NCBI GenBank assembly: GCA_963969595.1
Contig: OZ018418.1
Location: forward strand, 3,601,001-3,665,000
Direction: 5' to 3'
Origin: Neckera pumila
Taxonomy: Eukaryota > Streptophyta > Bryopsida > Hypnales > Neckeraceae
DNA length: 64,000 nt
Part shown: positions 1 to 10,613 of the stretch, piece after piece
Position numbering within the stretch: position 1 is the stretch's first letter
Layout of the letters: each line of letters begins with the position of its first letter
Program-made: the position numbers and the translations under genes
Notes under the pieces: model-generated
Told to the model about the DNA's origin: nothing
The model's input: the letters and a program-made list of their open reading frames with translations, nothing else
The model's database searches: none

Positions 1-208
1 TTTTGGATCCGTCTTCCGTCCTACGGCTTCCGTCTTAACTGGAATATTTATCCGGTTTAGGAATTCTAGCAATCTAGGTATCAGCTATTTCTAATTTCCT
101 TCTAGCTGACCCGGATTCTTGGACACTAATAACAAATTCAAAAAAATTAGACTATGCTAACCCAGTTTTCTTCTATTTTCTATCTACTGGAATTTTTGTA
201 TTCCCACA
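1..208 (-). mobile_element. LTR, 5' (U3) part, truncated by the window edge
   Basis: The reverse complement of this stretch matches the first 208 bp of the LTR at 60644, at roughly 95% by eye, and ends with the same TGTGGG terminus (TTCCCACA at 201-208 on the plus strand). Because U3 starts at 208 and reads leftward, the rest of the LTR and any internal region lie outside the window. The sequence to the right is unrelated flank. The target duplication cannot be checked because the other end is missing. Confidence 0.88.
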
Positions 209-1380
209 GCTGCCATGAATTTTGGATCTTCTATTTTCAGCAAACGCCGATCCTGATGAAGCCAGGATTTTTCGCCAACAGCAATATCGTCTCTCTCAAG
301 CGACTCCGTCTCCCTCGTCAAATCATGTTGTGCATGTTTCTTAGTGGTATGAAACAACACCGAGTTGGAAAAAAGCTTTCCTCTCCTTCCGGATGCATGC
401 TAGTTGAGAGCACGTCATTGTCTCTGTAGTTGAGTCTTGCTGTTTACTTCTTGCTATATAAACTTGGCGATGGTTGAGAGCACGTCCTTCTCTCGGTAGT
501 TGAGTCTTTTTTTTACCTCTCGTTGAGTCTTTCTTTAGTTATTTCTTGCTGTATCAACAAGGAAATCGTTGATTCCTAGGTGCTGTGAATTATAGGTTGG
601 AACAACAAGAGATCCTACATCGTGGATTCCTAGGTGTAGGTTCGCTGTTGCCCTCTTTTCTAATGCATGCTAGCTACTTCATTGTGGTCTCCAAGTGTCG
701 TTCATAGAGGATTCATAAGAGCAATCCTTCCGTAGTTGGTGTTCCAAGGTTTAGCTATTGTCTCTATTGGTCCTTCTACAAGATGTCAAATTCGTCCCGT
801 GATCACCTTGATTTGGTCCAACAACTCATTACCTCTTACTTCCTTGCAAGGGAGACGTCTTTTCACCTTTGATTTGATTCAATTGCTCCGGTGGGCTCTA
901 TATGTTCTAAGTGGACTAGTTCTTCAGGATGCATATCGAAAACTCCAGTGTCTAAGCAAGGCAAGACAGAGTTTTATCAAGGCCAGTGCAACACCATAAA
1001 AGAGTCTCCGAGGCATGCACTTTTTAGTGCAATCTCTACTCATTCCGATAGTTACCCAACTACAAGCTTCAAGTACACACCTTCTCTGTCTGATGGGAGG
1101 GCTTCACCTATGAGGGTTTTTCCTACGACTAGCTGCAAATCAATGATGCTATGACACAGGCATAACTTATCCTCATCAAGTGATTTACTTCCTGCTCACT
1201 AGGTTAGTTTCTTTCTGTTTTGTGCCTAATTCGTATCCAGTGTGCACTTCTACCCAATTCCTCAACTATGTACTTTGATTCCGCGTAGATGACTCATGAC
1301 TGATATTCCCAATCTTTTCTCTGCCAGGTTCGTTCTCATGGGCAATGCAGCTAAGAGATAGTGGTCAAAGAATGGCACTA
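209..1380. other. Flank between LTR and transposase, no supported gene
   Basis: T-rich, intron-like sequence with several short open frames but no recognisable domain. A possible splice acceptor (TTTTCAG) lies near 241. It could be the 5' non-coding part of the transposase gene that follows, but nothing in the sequence proves this. Confidence 0.4.
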
Positions 1381-4300
1381 GTTGTCCTGGTCCTGCTGCT
1401 AGGATTGCTAAGGCTCAAATGCATGAAGAGTTCCTCTCCAGGGTTACAAAGGATGCAAGAGAGAGGAAGGCTTGTCAATAAGCACGTGATAGAGAGAGAG
1501 TGCAAGAGGCTCAACTTTTAGTAGAGGAGCCTCCAGATCTAGATTGCGAAGAGCATGATTTCTTATCCGTGAGGGACTTGACTCGGAGATCCCTGCGCCT
1601 AGCAGAATATATAGTTGAGGAATTGAGAACTTGTCCCAGTCCAAGTAGTAGGAGGGATGTCATGAAGAAACTTATGCGCCATGACATTATGAGGCCTTTG
1701 CTACCTGTGTACTACCCTAGGGCTTAGGAAGCAAAGGTCATTCATTCATTCCTTGAAAACTACAAACATGAATTGCAATTAATGAAGGTAGCCAATTCTA
1801 ACAAGTTATTAGCAAGGAAGAGTGCCTTACTAGATGCTGCTATGAGTTTGGATATTGATGGGGTGAGAGGGTTGTCATGGGTTCTGCAAACAACAAAGGA
1901 GAGCATAAACCTTGCTTTGACAAGAAGGGTTTATGCATCCGATGTTCAAGAATCAGTACCAAGGCTGCAACTGCAAAGACTCAAGAGAGCAAGTTTATCA
2001 GATTACATCAAAGAATGTGTAGATGCATGGTGGAATGGTCAGACAAAGGTGTCACCAAATAAGAAGGACTTTGTGAGCCACAAAGAAGGGCCTGTGCACT
2101 GGGCTAAGCCTCATCCTACTCACTACCTCTGTGAGAGTCAGGTAAGTGACACCATCAAGTATCCTTCTGGGACTCTGGCTTTATTTTAAGTACTTTAACT
2201 CCTTTGTTAGGTATAACTATATTGATACCACCTTATTTAACTACAGATAGTTATTGTGATGTGTTCAAATAATACCATTCTTGTGCATTTAATACATGAA
2301 AACATTTATAATATATTGCTAGTACTGATCTTCCAACAAGTTGTACATGCTTCTCTTCAATGTACTACAAATTACGGAGTTAAACCTCAACTTCAAAAGT
2401 AATCAAATGTTTTAATACTTTCTATATCATAGTCGTTCTAAAGTTGTACTTCATACACTTGAAAATTGTGTCTATCTAAATAAACAAAGTAGTCATAGAA
2501 TTTTGTATAAAATTGTATAATACAATAATCACATTTATAGTAAGTATAACTACTTAAAACAATACTACAAGGTGACTAAAGGTATTTGCATTCCAAATTT
2601 GTATTGGTTCCAATCTTTGTATGTACTAATAGTTGACTCTATCTATATGTGTAACACATTTTTTTTAGCAATGAGTACAATGAAACTATTTCTAAGAGAA
2701 TGCAAATAATACTTCTGAACGTAATAGTACATGATCCATTTTGACATAGTACTAAATGCGGAATTGAAATAGAACTTCACTTATACTTATATGTTCAAAA
2801 TATTCATCGCACTACGGTATTTCAAAGTGTGTACTTTAGACTTCTACACATTTAAATAATAAAAGTAGAAATAATACTCTTTGGTGAAAATATGGTTCAA
2901 TTAGTATATTTGGTATTATTAGTATGACTAGTGATGTTTGTATTATTAGAATGAATAGTGCGATTAGTATTATTCAGTACCAATTGCGGAGTTCGATTAC
3001 AACTTCAGTATTAATTATATGTTTCTAATATGTATTGTACTATGTTAGTTTTGAGTTTGTACTTAATACAGTTCAATACTGTAGACATGTACTTGAACAA
3101 GTTACACTTTGTACTTCATGGTAAAAGTATGCTTCAACTATTGCATATACTATCAGTTTAAGGTCAGCTTAAGAAACACTTTAAGGTGTCTAATAATATC
3201 ATATATTCTTGGTGTTTTTATGTTTTTGGCAGACTTGTTTCTTCATACGCTTCAAAGAGGCACATCCAAAATGCAGTGTGCAATAGTGAGCTTTTGAAAG
3301 GTTGAAGCCTTGGTGGGTGAAGAAAACTGAAGGAGAGGAATACATGCTGTTGCATTTACCATGTCAAGATGGATTTCATGATGGACGCTTTGAGTCAACT
3401 AAGGGATAGAGTGAAGGGGCTGCATGGAACCTTGCATCGTACTTGTGAATGTGTAGGCAATGCAGAGGGAGGCTGCCAGGCACATGTGCACATCTACAAG
3501 CAAATCACTTTGATCTGGGAAGCTTGCGTCTGTCTAAAGTAAGAATTTGACATCTAGCATAGGCTAGAATGCCTTATGGGAGACTATCCTCACTGTAGTT
3601 TCCATCTATTCAAATTCTATGCATTGGAGTTGTCTAGTGCCACTTCATTTACGTTGAAGTGGAAGTGCTTTGAGTACTACCAGGTTGGGGTGGATGCCAA
3701 TACAAGCAAGCCGAAGAAGCATTTGAAGGACGTGTTTAAAGAGATCGCAGCACACATCTTCCTCTTGTACATGGAAAAGACAGTCACAACCTTCATCACT
3801 CACAACTTTTGAGCCAGGTGGCAAGATGAACAGTGTCAATTGATGATAGCAAATGTTCCAGAGGAAGTGGTCGTTCACACATTGATTATGCTGAGAATTA
3901 CTCGTTTGCCATTCAAAATGAAGTTCAAAATTTGTATTACTTTAGCACTTCTATCACAATTCTGGTTCATATCACCATGTGGAGGGAGGGAGATGAGATT
4001 CTGAAGCAAACACATTTTTATATTTTGGATGACAAAGACCATGCTTCAGCTTTCGTACAACACTGTTTGCTTTTGCATTGGGATTGGTTGGTGGATGCCG
4101 GGCACTCTATGCAGGAGCATTGGGTTTTTAGTGATGGGCGTAGTGCCCAGTTCAAGTGCGCTACTGCAATGTATTTTGTAGCCCGGTACTCCATGCTCAC
4201 TGGAGGCTGTAACATGCGTTGGAATTTCTTTGAGTCTGCTCACGGAAAAGGAGAGTGGGATGGTGCAGGTGTAGTTGTGAAGAGGGCGCTTGCAACTGAA

Positions 4301-5097
4301 CAAATCCAAAACCCACTTCGTCCATTGCAGAATGCCTCCCAAGTTGTCCAGTTTTTGGAGGAGAAGTATACGGAGCGTGTTGTGAGCTCCTATACTCGAT
4401 CAAACATATCCCTTCTTTCCAGAGTGTTTTGGCACATTGGAGAGAAGGAGGTGAATCATAAAGACAACACTTTGAAATGCAACACAATTCCTGATTCAAA
4501 GAGTTTATACTCTATCATAGGATTTTCAATGACGGACCCTACATTTCTCAAAACTTGGGCTCTGTCTTGTTTTTGCATTTCATGTGTTGATGGTCATTGG
4601 AATGATTGTGTGATGTCTTCACACATACAAGAGTGGCAGGTGCAAAGACTAGTACCTATCAATACTACTGCAGTTGCTAAACAAGTTGAGGAGATAGACA
4701 AAGTTGAGAATTGGCTACATGATGGAGTTTTGGTGGAGATTGGCGACATGGTTCAAGTTGGAGACAACTTTATAATCCCAGCAGAGGAAGACAATGAGGA
4801 TGGTGTTCGATTCTATATTCTCCAGTGCCAAAAGACAAAGTTTGTTTTGGAAGAGAATTTCACTTGTCCATGGGGAGGAATCTTCAAAGTAGGAGATGCT
4901 GTAATTCGGGGAAAATACTACAAGAAATTTGGACCTATGTGTTTTGTGACAAGGGGGTTGATGTGCATGTAGATGCACATCTTATTAGGACCTACAAGTT
5001 TTCCATAACACTTGCAGCTCACAAGGTGAAGAAAACCTCTATGTATAAGATGTCCCCTGAATCGCAGCATGTATGTGGAGATGCCTTGAGAGAATGA
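1381..5097 (+). pseudogene. DDE transposase of the D-Y-A-E-N-Y family, decayed
   Basis: A transposase-like protein can be followed over two coding blocks. Block 1 (1381-2136) contains S-P-N-K-K-D-F and H-Y-L-C-E-S-Q and ends at a perfect donor, CAG|GTAAGT. An AT-rich intron follows. Block 2 (about 3237-5097) has L-K-P-W-W-V-K-K, E-R-N-T-C-C-C-I-Y-H, D-Y-A-E-N-Y (near 3886), F-S-D-G-R-S-A-Q-F-K (4121), and F-F-E-S-A-H-G-K-G with V-V-K-R (4228-4285). I recognise this motif order from a widespread, poorly named eukaryotic transposase-like family. The Asp of DYAENY, the Asp of SDG and an acidic residue near HGKG are my inferred RNase H-like triad. Breaks: in-frame stops (near 1480 and 1725), a frameshift between W-W-V-K-K and E-R-N-T, a stop before the DYAENY exon, and a frameshift near 4930 after which the C-terminus continues to 5097. 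The 379-codon stretch at 3833-4972 is open. Confidence 0.75.
2137..3236 (+). other. Probable AT-rich intron of the transposase
   Basis: It starts with the strong donor GTAAGTGACACC and ends with T-rich sequence and TTTTTGGCAG at about 3236. It is dense in TAGTACT-like words and has no open frame of note. The flanking protein blocks belong to one family, so an intron is the simplest reading. An insertion that happens to begin at a splice site is less likely. Confidence 0.6.
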
Positions 5098-5264
5098 TGG
5101 GCATTCAATGATGAGTACTAATTCTTGTATTTGCTTTTAAATACTATTGGTTTTGTCCTAGTATCAATTGATACTATTTGTACTTAAATGTACTCTAGTT
5201 ATAGTATTTTTTGTACTTCAATGTACTAGAGTTATAGTAATTTTTGTACCCCAAATGTATTAGA

Positions 5265-6096
5265 GGGTGAATGCAAGAAACACTTGTACTATTTTATGTC
5301 ACAACTTCACATTGAAAGTTGTTGTGTAGTATAAGTTTGTGGGAAATGATGCAAACAACTTGAAACTCATATCAAAGTTGGATGTACACGTCCCCAACGC
5401 ACTGCATTTTTTTGGATTTTTCCAAAATTAATTGTGGAGGAGAAAGCGAATTTCAAAAAAATGTCACAAATTCAATTTTGGAGGTTTTTAGTACTATGGA
5501 GTATCCATTTTGAAGTCATTGAAGCTGTAACTTGGCATGCTTGTTTGTATGACTACCTTCCAACTTCTCAGGCAAGGGATTGTGAAAATATTGCTTCTAG
5601 TGTTGTCTGGAAGGCCCTAAAATGTGATGACTTTAGTTGTAATTTCTGAGAAATTCAGAAAACAAATTTTTAGTCTGATTATGCGAATGCCCTCTTGAAT
5701 GACTTAGAAGAAATGTCCATTTTTTTCCTTAATTTTTTTAAGTCATTAAGTATTTATGAAAAATGAAACACCAGAATTGGCATTTTTTACAAATTATGGC
5801 AGTCTATGGCTGAAAGTAGTACTCCAGCATAGTAAGTAGCAGTGCATAGTACTGGTGGAGGCCCATTTTGGATGGAAAATCATCCAAAATCGAGGTGGTC
5901 AAATTGTCAGTTGTCTTTGTGAACAAATGAGAAGCAAACACGCGCCACCCAGGCATTGCATCCAACATTAAATCAACGGTCCAGATTTTCTATGTTGTGA
6001 CATTCCTAGTACTCGTAGTACTCGTAGTACACATAGTACAGGAAGAGAAAAAATCCAAAATGCAACAAATAGTACAAGTGTTTCTTGCATTCACCC
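5265..6096. mobile_element. 832-bp non-autonomous element with 30-bp perfect terminal inverted repeats
   Basis: The 30 bases at 5265-5294 (starting GGGTGAATGC) recur as a perfect reverse complement at 6067-6096. The element is flanked by the 4-bp duplication TAGA (5261-5264 and 6097-6100). It carries no domain I recognise; the 71-codon frame at 5434-5649 is probably chance. It sits inside a short local repeat of the type AGAGTTATAGTA(T)TTTTTG, copies of which are seen on both sides. The superfamily is not assigned: TIR length and target size do not match one I can name with confidence. Confidence 0.65.
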
Positions 6097-6205
6097 TAGA
6101 GTTATAGTATTTTGGACTACTTTGTACCTCAAATGTGCTAAATTTGTAGTATTTTTTTATACTTAAAGTACCATTGAGGCCAGAGGATTGTTTCCTGAGC
6201 TTCAA

Positions 6206-6910
6206 TTCATTTTGGCTACTTAAAGCACAATACGTATGTTTTCATATTTTCATATTTAGCAATCTCTTTTTCTTAATTCTGTGATGCTTTTGTTATGAAT
6301 GTCCTATTTCTAGTGAAACTCTTTGAACAGGGAAGGATTTTAGTTTTGTAATTATCCTCCAGTTCATTTGGACTAGCAACAACACAGGATGCCTGTTTAC
6401 TTCATTTTCATTTATAGTAGTCTTTTTATCTCTTAAATTTGTGATATTTTTGCCATAAGAGTGCTATTTCCGCTGAAACTCCTTCGTACATGTATTCAAG
6501 GTTTGCCATAGGTGGTTCTATGGTTTTTAGAATGTTCAAAATAAATGAGTTGGCAACTACTATCTTGCCTTCAGCCGTAAACCATGCATTTCGTCCAAAT
6601 TACTAAAACGACTTAAAACCCTGTCTGCTGGTGGAAAACAAAATCCAAAGGTTTCCAAAAGTGTAGTCTTCAAACCAAGCCAATTGACCCATGCTTATAT
6701 TTAGATAGAACCAAGTGTCTGCAAAAATTGATGGATCCAAATGTCTCCAATACTTAGTACATTTAACCGCACATACTAGATCAAGCTAAGCTGCATATAC
6801 ATACAGGATCAAGCTAAAACGCACATACATACTGGATCAAGCTACAATGCACATATTGGATCAAGCTAAACGTGCATACGCTCCGTATAAAAAAGAGAGA
6901 AGCTATAATC
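6206..6910. other. Intergenic, no gene seen
   Basis: AT-rich sequence. At 6770-6870 there is a short array of GGATCAAGCTA(A) units with 'CACATAC' between them, about four imperfect copies with a period near 30 bp. I see no coding potential. Confidence 0.4.
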
Positions 6911-7300
6911 CTAACTCCATGCACTTCCGTCTGGCATTCTAGAACCGCAAACATAGTCCAATGTCTCCTGGTTCTGGCTACAACCTCTTGCCACGCTCTC
7001 TTCCATGGCTACATCGACTGCATTGGAGGACTGTGTGCTGGAGTCGGCTTTCACAATGGTAACTTCAAACTTGGACATCATCACAAGTTTGAATTTGACT
7101 CGATTGCCAATAGCAATGCCATGGGCACCTACAAAACCTTTCCAGCCTTTTCCAAAGGTAACTTGTGTTGCTCTCCATTGGTTTAAATTTGCATTTATTT
7201 TTACCTCAAACACAAAATCTTCTCCTTCAACATAAAGCTCAACTACTGTTCGAACTAGATGTCCGTAGTTGCGCACAATCCATGTGGACACACTCTGCAC
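6911..7300 (-). pseudogene. B3 DNA-binding domain fragment
   Basis: This 129-codon frame reads W-I-V-R-N-Y, then F-G-K-G-W-K-G-F-V-G-A-H-G-I, then G-N-R-V-K-F-K-L and F-E-V-T-I-V. That spacing is the second half of the plant B3 fold (GW..F....L..GD...F.L....F.V.I), most like the REM-type B3 proteins. B3 domains bind DNA in plant transcription factors. A possible acceptor (GTGCAG) precedes the frame at about 7300. The N-terminal half of the B3 fold is not in this frame; a weak candidate exon lies at 7687-7893 on the same strand. Whether this is a remnant or a real last exon cannot be told. Confidence 0.55.
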
Positions 7301-9294
7301 AGCTAGTTACTGAAAATGAGAAAGAAACCAAAACAAAATAGGAAGCTCAGCAAAAGTAGAGCCCAAACAATCAACTAGTGCTCATATAATCAATAAAAAA
7401 AAGTCCAACTGCTGGTCGAGAACCAAACTCCATGATCATCAAAGCAGACCATCTGAAACAGAATTATGGAGCCCAAGACACACAGCTCATCAGAAGGAAG
7501 AATTCCCCGACCATCCAAACTGGCAGACTGTAGTTAAGACTAACTTTCAACATCTGCTCTTTGAATGATCTCGATGACAACAGAATCAGAAGGGATGACA
7601 ACGGAGTCAGAAGGGACGACTTGCAAACAAAGCAAGGGGCGACTTACAAATCAAAGAGAACCTCAACTTCAAGAGAGAAAGAGAAGTTATGACTTATAAA
7701 GCAAGAAAAGTTTTATTTTCATCAACAGACTGAAACATATGAATCGACAACCAAGGCAGGGCATAGAGAAACTTATGAGCTGTAGCAAATGTGACTTCAA
7801 CATGACCCTCTCAAAAAAGACATTTGCAAAATCTTGTTGGACTAATTCCTCCCACTGTGCAGCTATACCGCCCTCTGTTTTCATTGAGAGCACTCTATAG
7901 TTGTAAACACAAATTCAGGGAAGGAATAGCTACAAAATGAGACCATCAATTAGTTTGTGTCTTTGACTTTGAATGGAATCAGGCACTTAACAAATGCCAT
8001 GCAAGTAGAATTTTTATAGAATGATAGCATCAATCAGTTTGCGTTTTCATTTTTTGATGGGATCAGGCACTTATAAAATGAAAGAAGTTTTTTCAAACAC
8101 AGGTTTAAGAAAGAGAGAACACATATAATACCAAATAATATTGAACTACACCAAACAATACCGAATAATAACGAACAATAAGTCCTAAAAGATTTGAAAT
8201 ATTTGAAGTGTACATATACAAGCGAGTTTCATGTTAGGTTTCATTTCATAAGTTTTATTTTAAATATTGTTCAGGAGTATAGCTTCAATATAATTTGTAC
8301 CACAAGATATTTTCTGTCGTCAATTCTCCACTAAGTTTGCTTAATAATTCTCTCTTGGCCTATACCATTTGTAAAATAAGTTCCAGAAGAATTGAATCTG
8401 ATGATGGGTACCAAAAAATAGATAAACCCAAGCACTTTGATGGCCAATTTTGTTAAAATGGCAGTATTCTTAATGCCATATTTTTATTGTGCCATATTCC
8501 TTGCACCATTTTTTCAAAGCATCCGCTCTAAGGATCTAGAATAAATATAAATTTTAGACATCTTTAGAAGATTATTATAGATTTCAAACATCTAAGAACT
8601 AGATAGATTTTAGACCAATTATTCTAAAAAATATAGGATTGGTATAGATTTTACATATCTAGGACAACCGTTGATTTTTAGAATGTATGACAAGTTTACA
8701 TTTTGGAATAGCCGTTTTGAATTGAAATAACGTGCCATTGTAATGGAATGCTGCCACTTTAATAAAATTGACCATTTTGTATTCCAGACTAATATCATTT
8801 CTTTAAAACAAGTCACTAAATTCTAATTAGACATGTTTCATATTCACAATAAAAATTCCATGAAAAATAGACTATTTCAAAATAGACTTTTTCATCACTT
8901 GTGTGTGGGTACTTCAAGCCATGAAATGTCTTTGTTAAACCATGAATGCAAATTCTTGAAGGATTCTAATAACCCCTACGATTTAGGGTGTTGTTTTTTA
9001 TGATGGTAGAAGAACATGCACCTTATAATAATTGTACCTAGGAAAATATGGATGGAAACATTCACATGTGCATCTTTGTCCACAAATTTGTCTTTTTATA
9101 TTAGTTTTCATTCAAATACCGGCAAATTTAGTGTATTTTTGAGAAAAAATTGTACTTGCTCTAGAAATGATAGTTTTTGAGCATTTTTAGTGAAAACACA
9201 ATTATACAACTTTAGGAATTAATATCAAACAAAACTCACAAGATTGACTATATTATTCATTGATTTCTTTATCTAAATTGGAAGAGGTCAATTA
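7301..9294. other. Intergenic, AT-rich; possible upstream exon of the B3 fragment
   Basis: The minus-strand frame at 7687-7893 (M-K-T-E-G-G-I-A-A-Q-W-E-E-L-V) could be an exon of the B3 gene but has no diagnostic motif. The rest is AT-rich. Part of it (about 9130-9240) is a diverged copy of the dispersed repeat also seen near 31.6 kb and 38.5 kb, with the shared words AGTTTTTGAGC and GTGAAAACA. Confidence 0.4.
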
Positions 9295-9520
9295 TACTCC
9301 CTCCGTCCAAAATGATCTTGTAGTTTGACCAAAAATAAATTCAAGATAACAAATAATAATATTAACGTTATTTCAACTTATTCTTGAACATTTCAAAGAA
9401 ATTGTTATCCATTCTCGAAATCTTCAAAATAACCAATTTTGAGCAATGGAAAGATCACTTATATGCGACAATCATATTAAGGAAAGTGGAAGCGAAGATC
9501 AATTGAGGCCAAAGGGGGTA
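9295..9520. mobile_element. Stowaway-like MITE, 5' end clear, 3' end uncertain
   Basis: TA followed by CTCCCTCCGTCC at 9295-9308 is the typical terminus of plant Stowaway (Tc1/mariner) MITEs with a TA target. The expected inverted copy is not clean; the best candidate is a degraded GGGGGTA near 9514-9520. The right border is therefore tentative. Confidence 0.45.
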
Positions 9521-10613
9521 TGTAAAAACATTCCAAATTTCAGTAAAATTTGATCCCATATGCTTAACTCCTAAAGGACCAAGGTGTTTTTTCTATCCAA
9601 AAACACTGAAAATTATCATTTCTCTAGCCAAGAAAAAAGAACTTTAATAAAATTGTTTCTTTTTGCATATCCAACCATAAGATCTTATACTTGACTAGTA
9701 GATGAATTTGTGAAAGAAATTTCATAAACTTTCACTATGTAGATTGTAAAATATATATATTTAAAGTGAATAAAACAAATTTTGTTGCACCTTGCTTGAC
9801 TACATTTTTGGGTTTAGGTTTTTTTAGTGTTAATTTTTTTGCACTATTGATTTCAATTTTCTACTTATTTATATTGAGTAGTTGAGTTCAGATTCTACCA
9901 AAACAAAATAGGAGAAAATAAATAAATTGTAGACTACATTTTTCCCAACATTAAAATTAGGAGCAAACACAGATTTAAAATTCTTGATCTTACCCTCCAA
10001 AGAAATAGAAGAATGGTTCATAGTAGAGGAATGATTTGTAATACTTTTCTATGCTACACCTACATCAAGATATTGAAGACAATAGAGAGACAATATTGTT
10101 TGCATGACACTATCCACATACAAATCAAATCAAAAATCAAAATGTTTAGGTTCAAAACATGTCTTATTGAGTAAACAAGGATTTTATTTTTAAAACTACA
10201 ATTTGAACTCTATCCTTTTCATTTAAATGCATTGACAGAAACATCAAAGAACTTGAGCATTGCTTTGTCAAAATTGTCATGCAATTCACAAAGTATATAA
10301 GTTTAGGGTTTAGAATAATTAAAAGTAATTCAAATATTATATGTACCAATTTCTGGAAGGTGATGTATTCTAATACGTCCTAAAATAAAAAAATGTCTCA
10401 CATCCATACAACAGCTCCCTATTCAAACCACCTCCACACTGTTGCCTAGAAAATCAAATTTGCACAAGGTAAGTCAAAGCTAGCACAAGCAAAGTGGGAG
10501 CCAGCTCATCTCAAGTAAAATTATATTAGTGGAATACATTGCAATACTGAAATATAATCCATTAATATAATCTTACCTACTTTGGGCTGTCTACCACTTG
10601 ACTTGTATTGGGT
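9521..10613. other. Intergenic, no gene seen
   Basis: AT-rich sequence with no open frame above about 60 codons and no domain. The end adjoins the terminal exon of the SUVR-like pseudogene. Confidence 0.4.
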
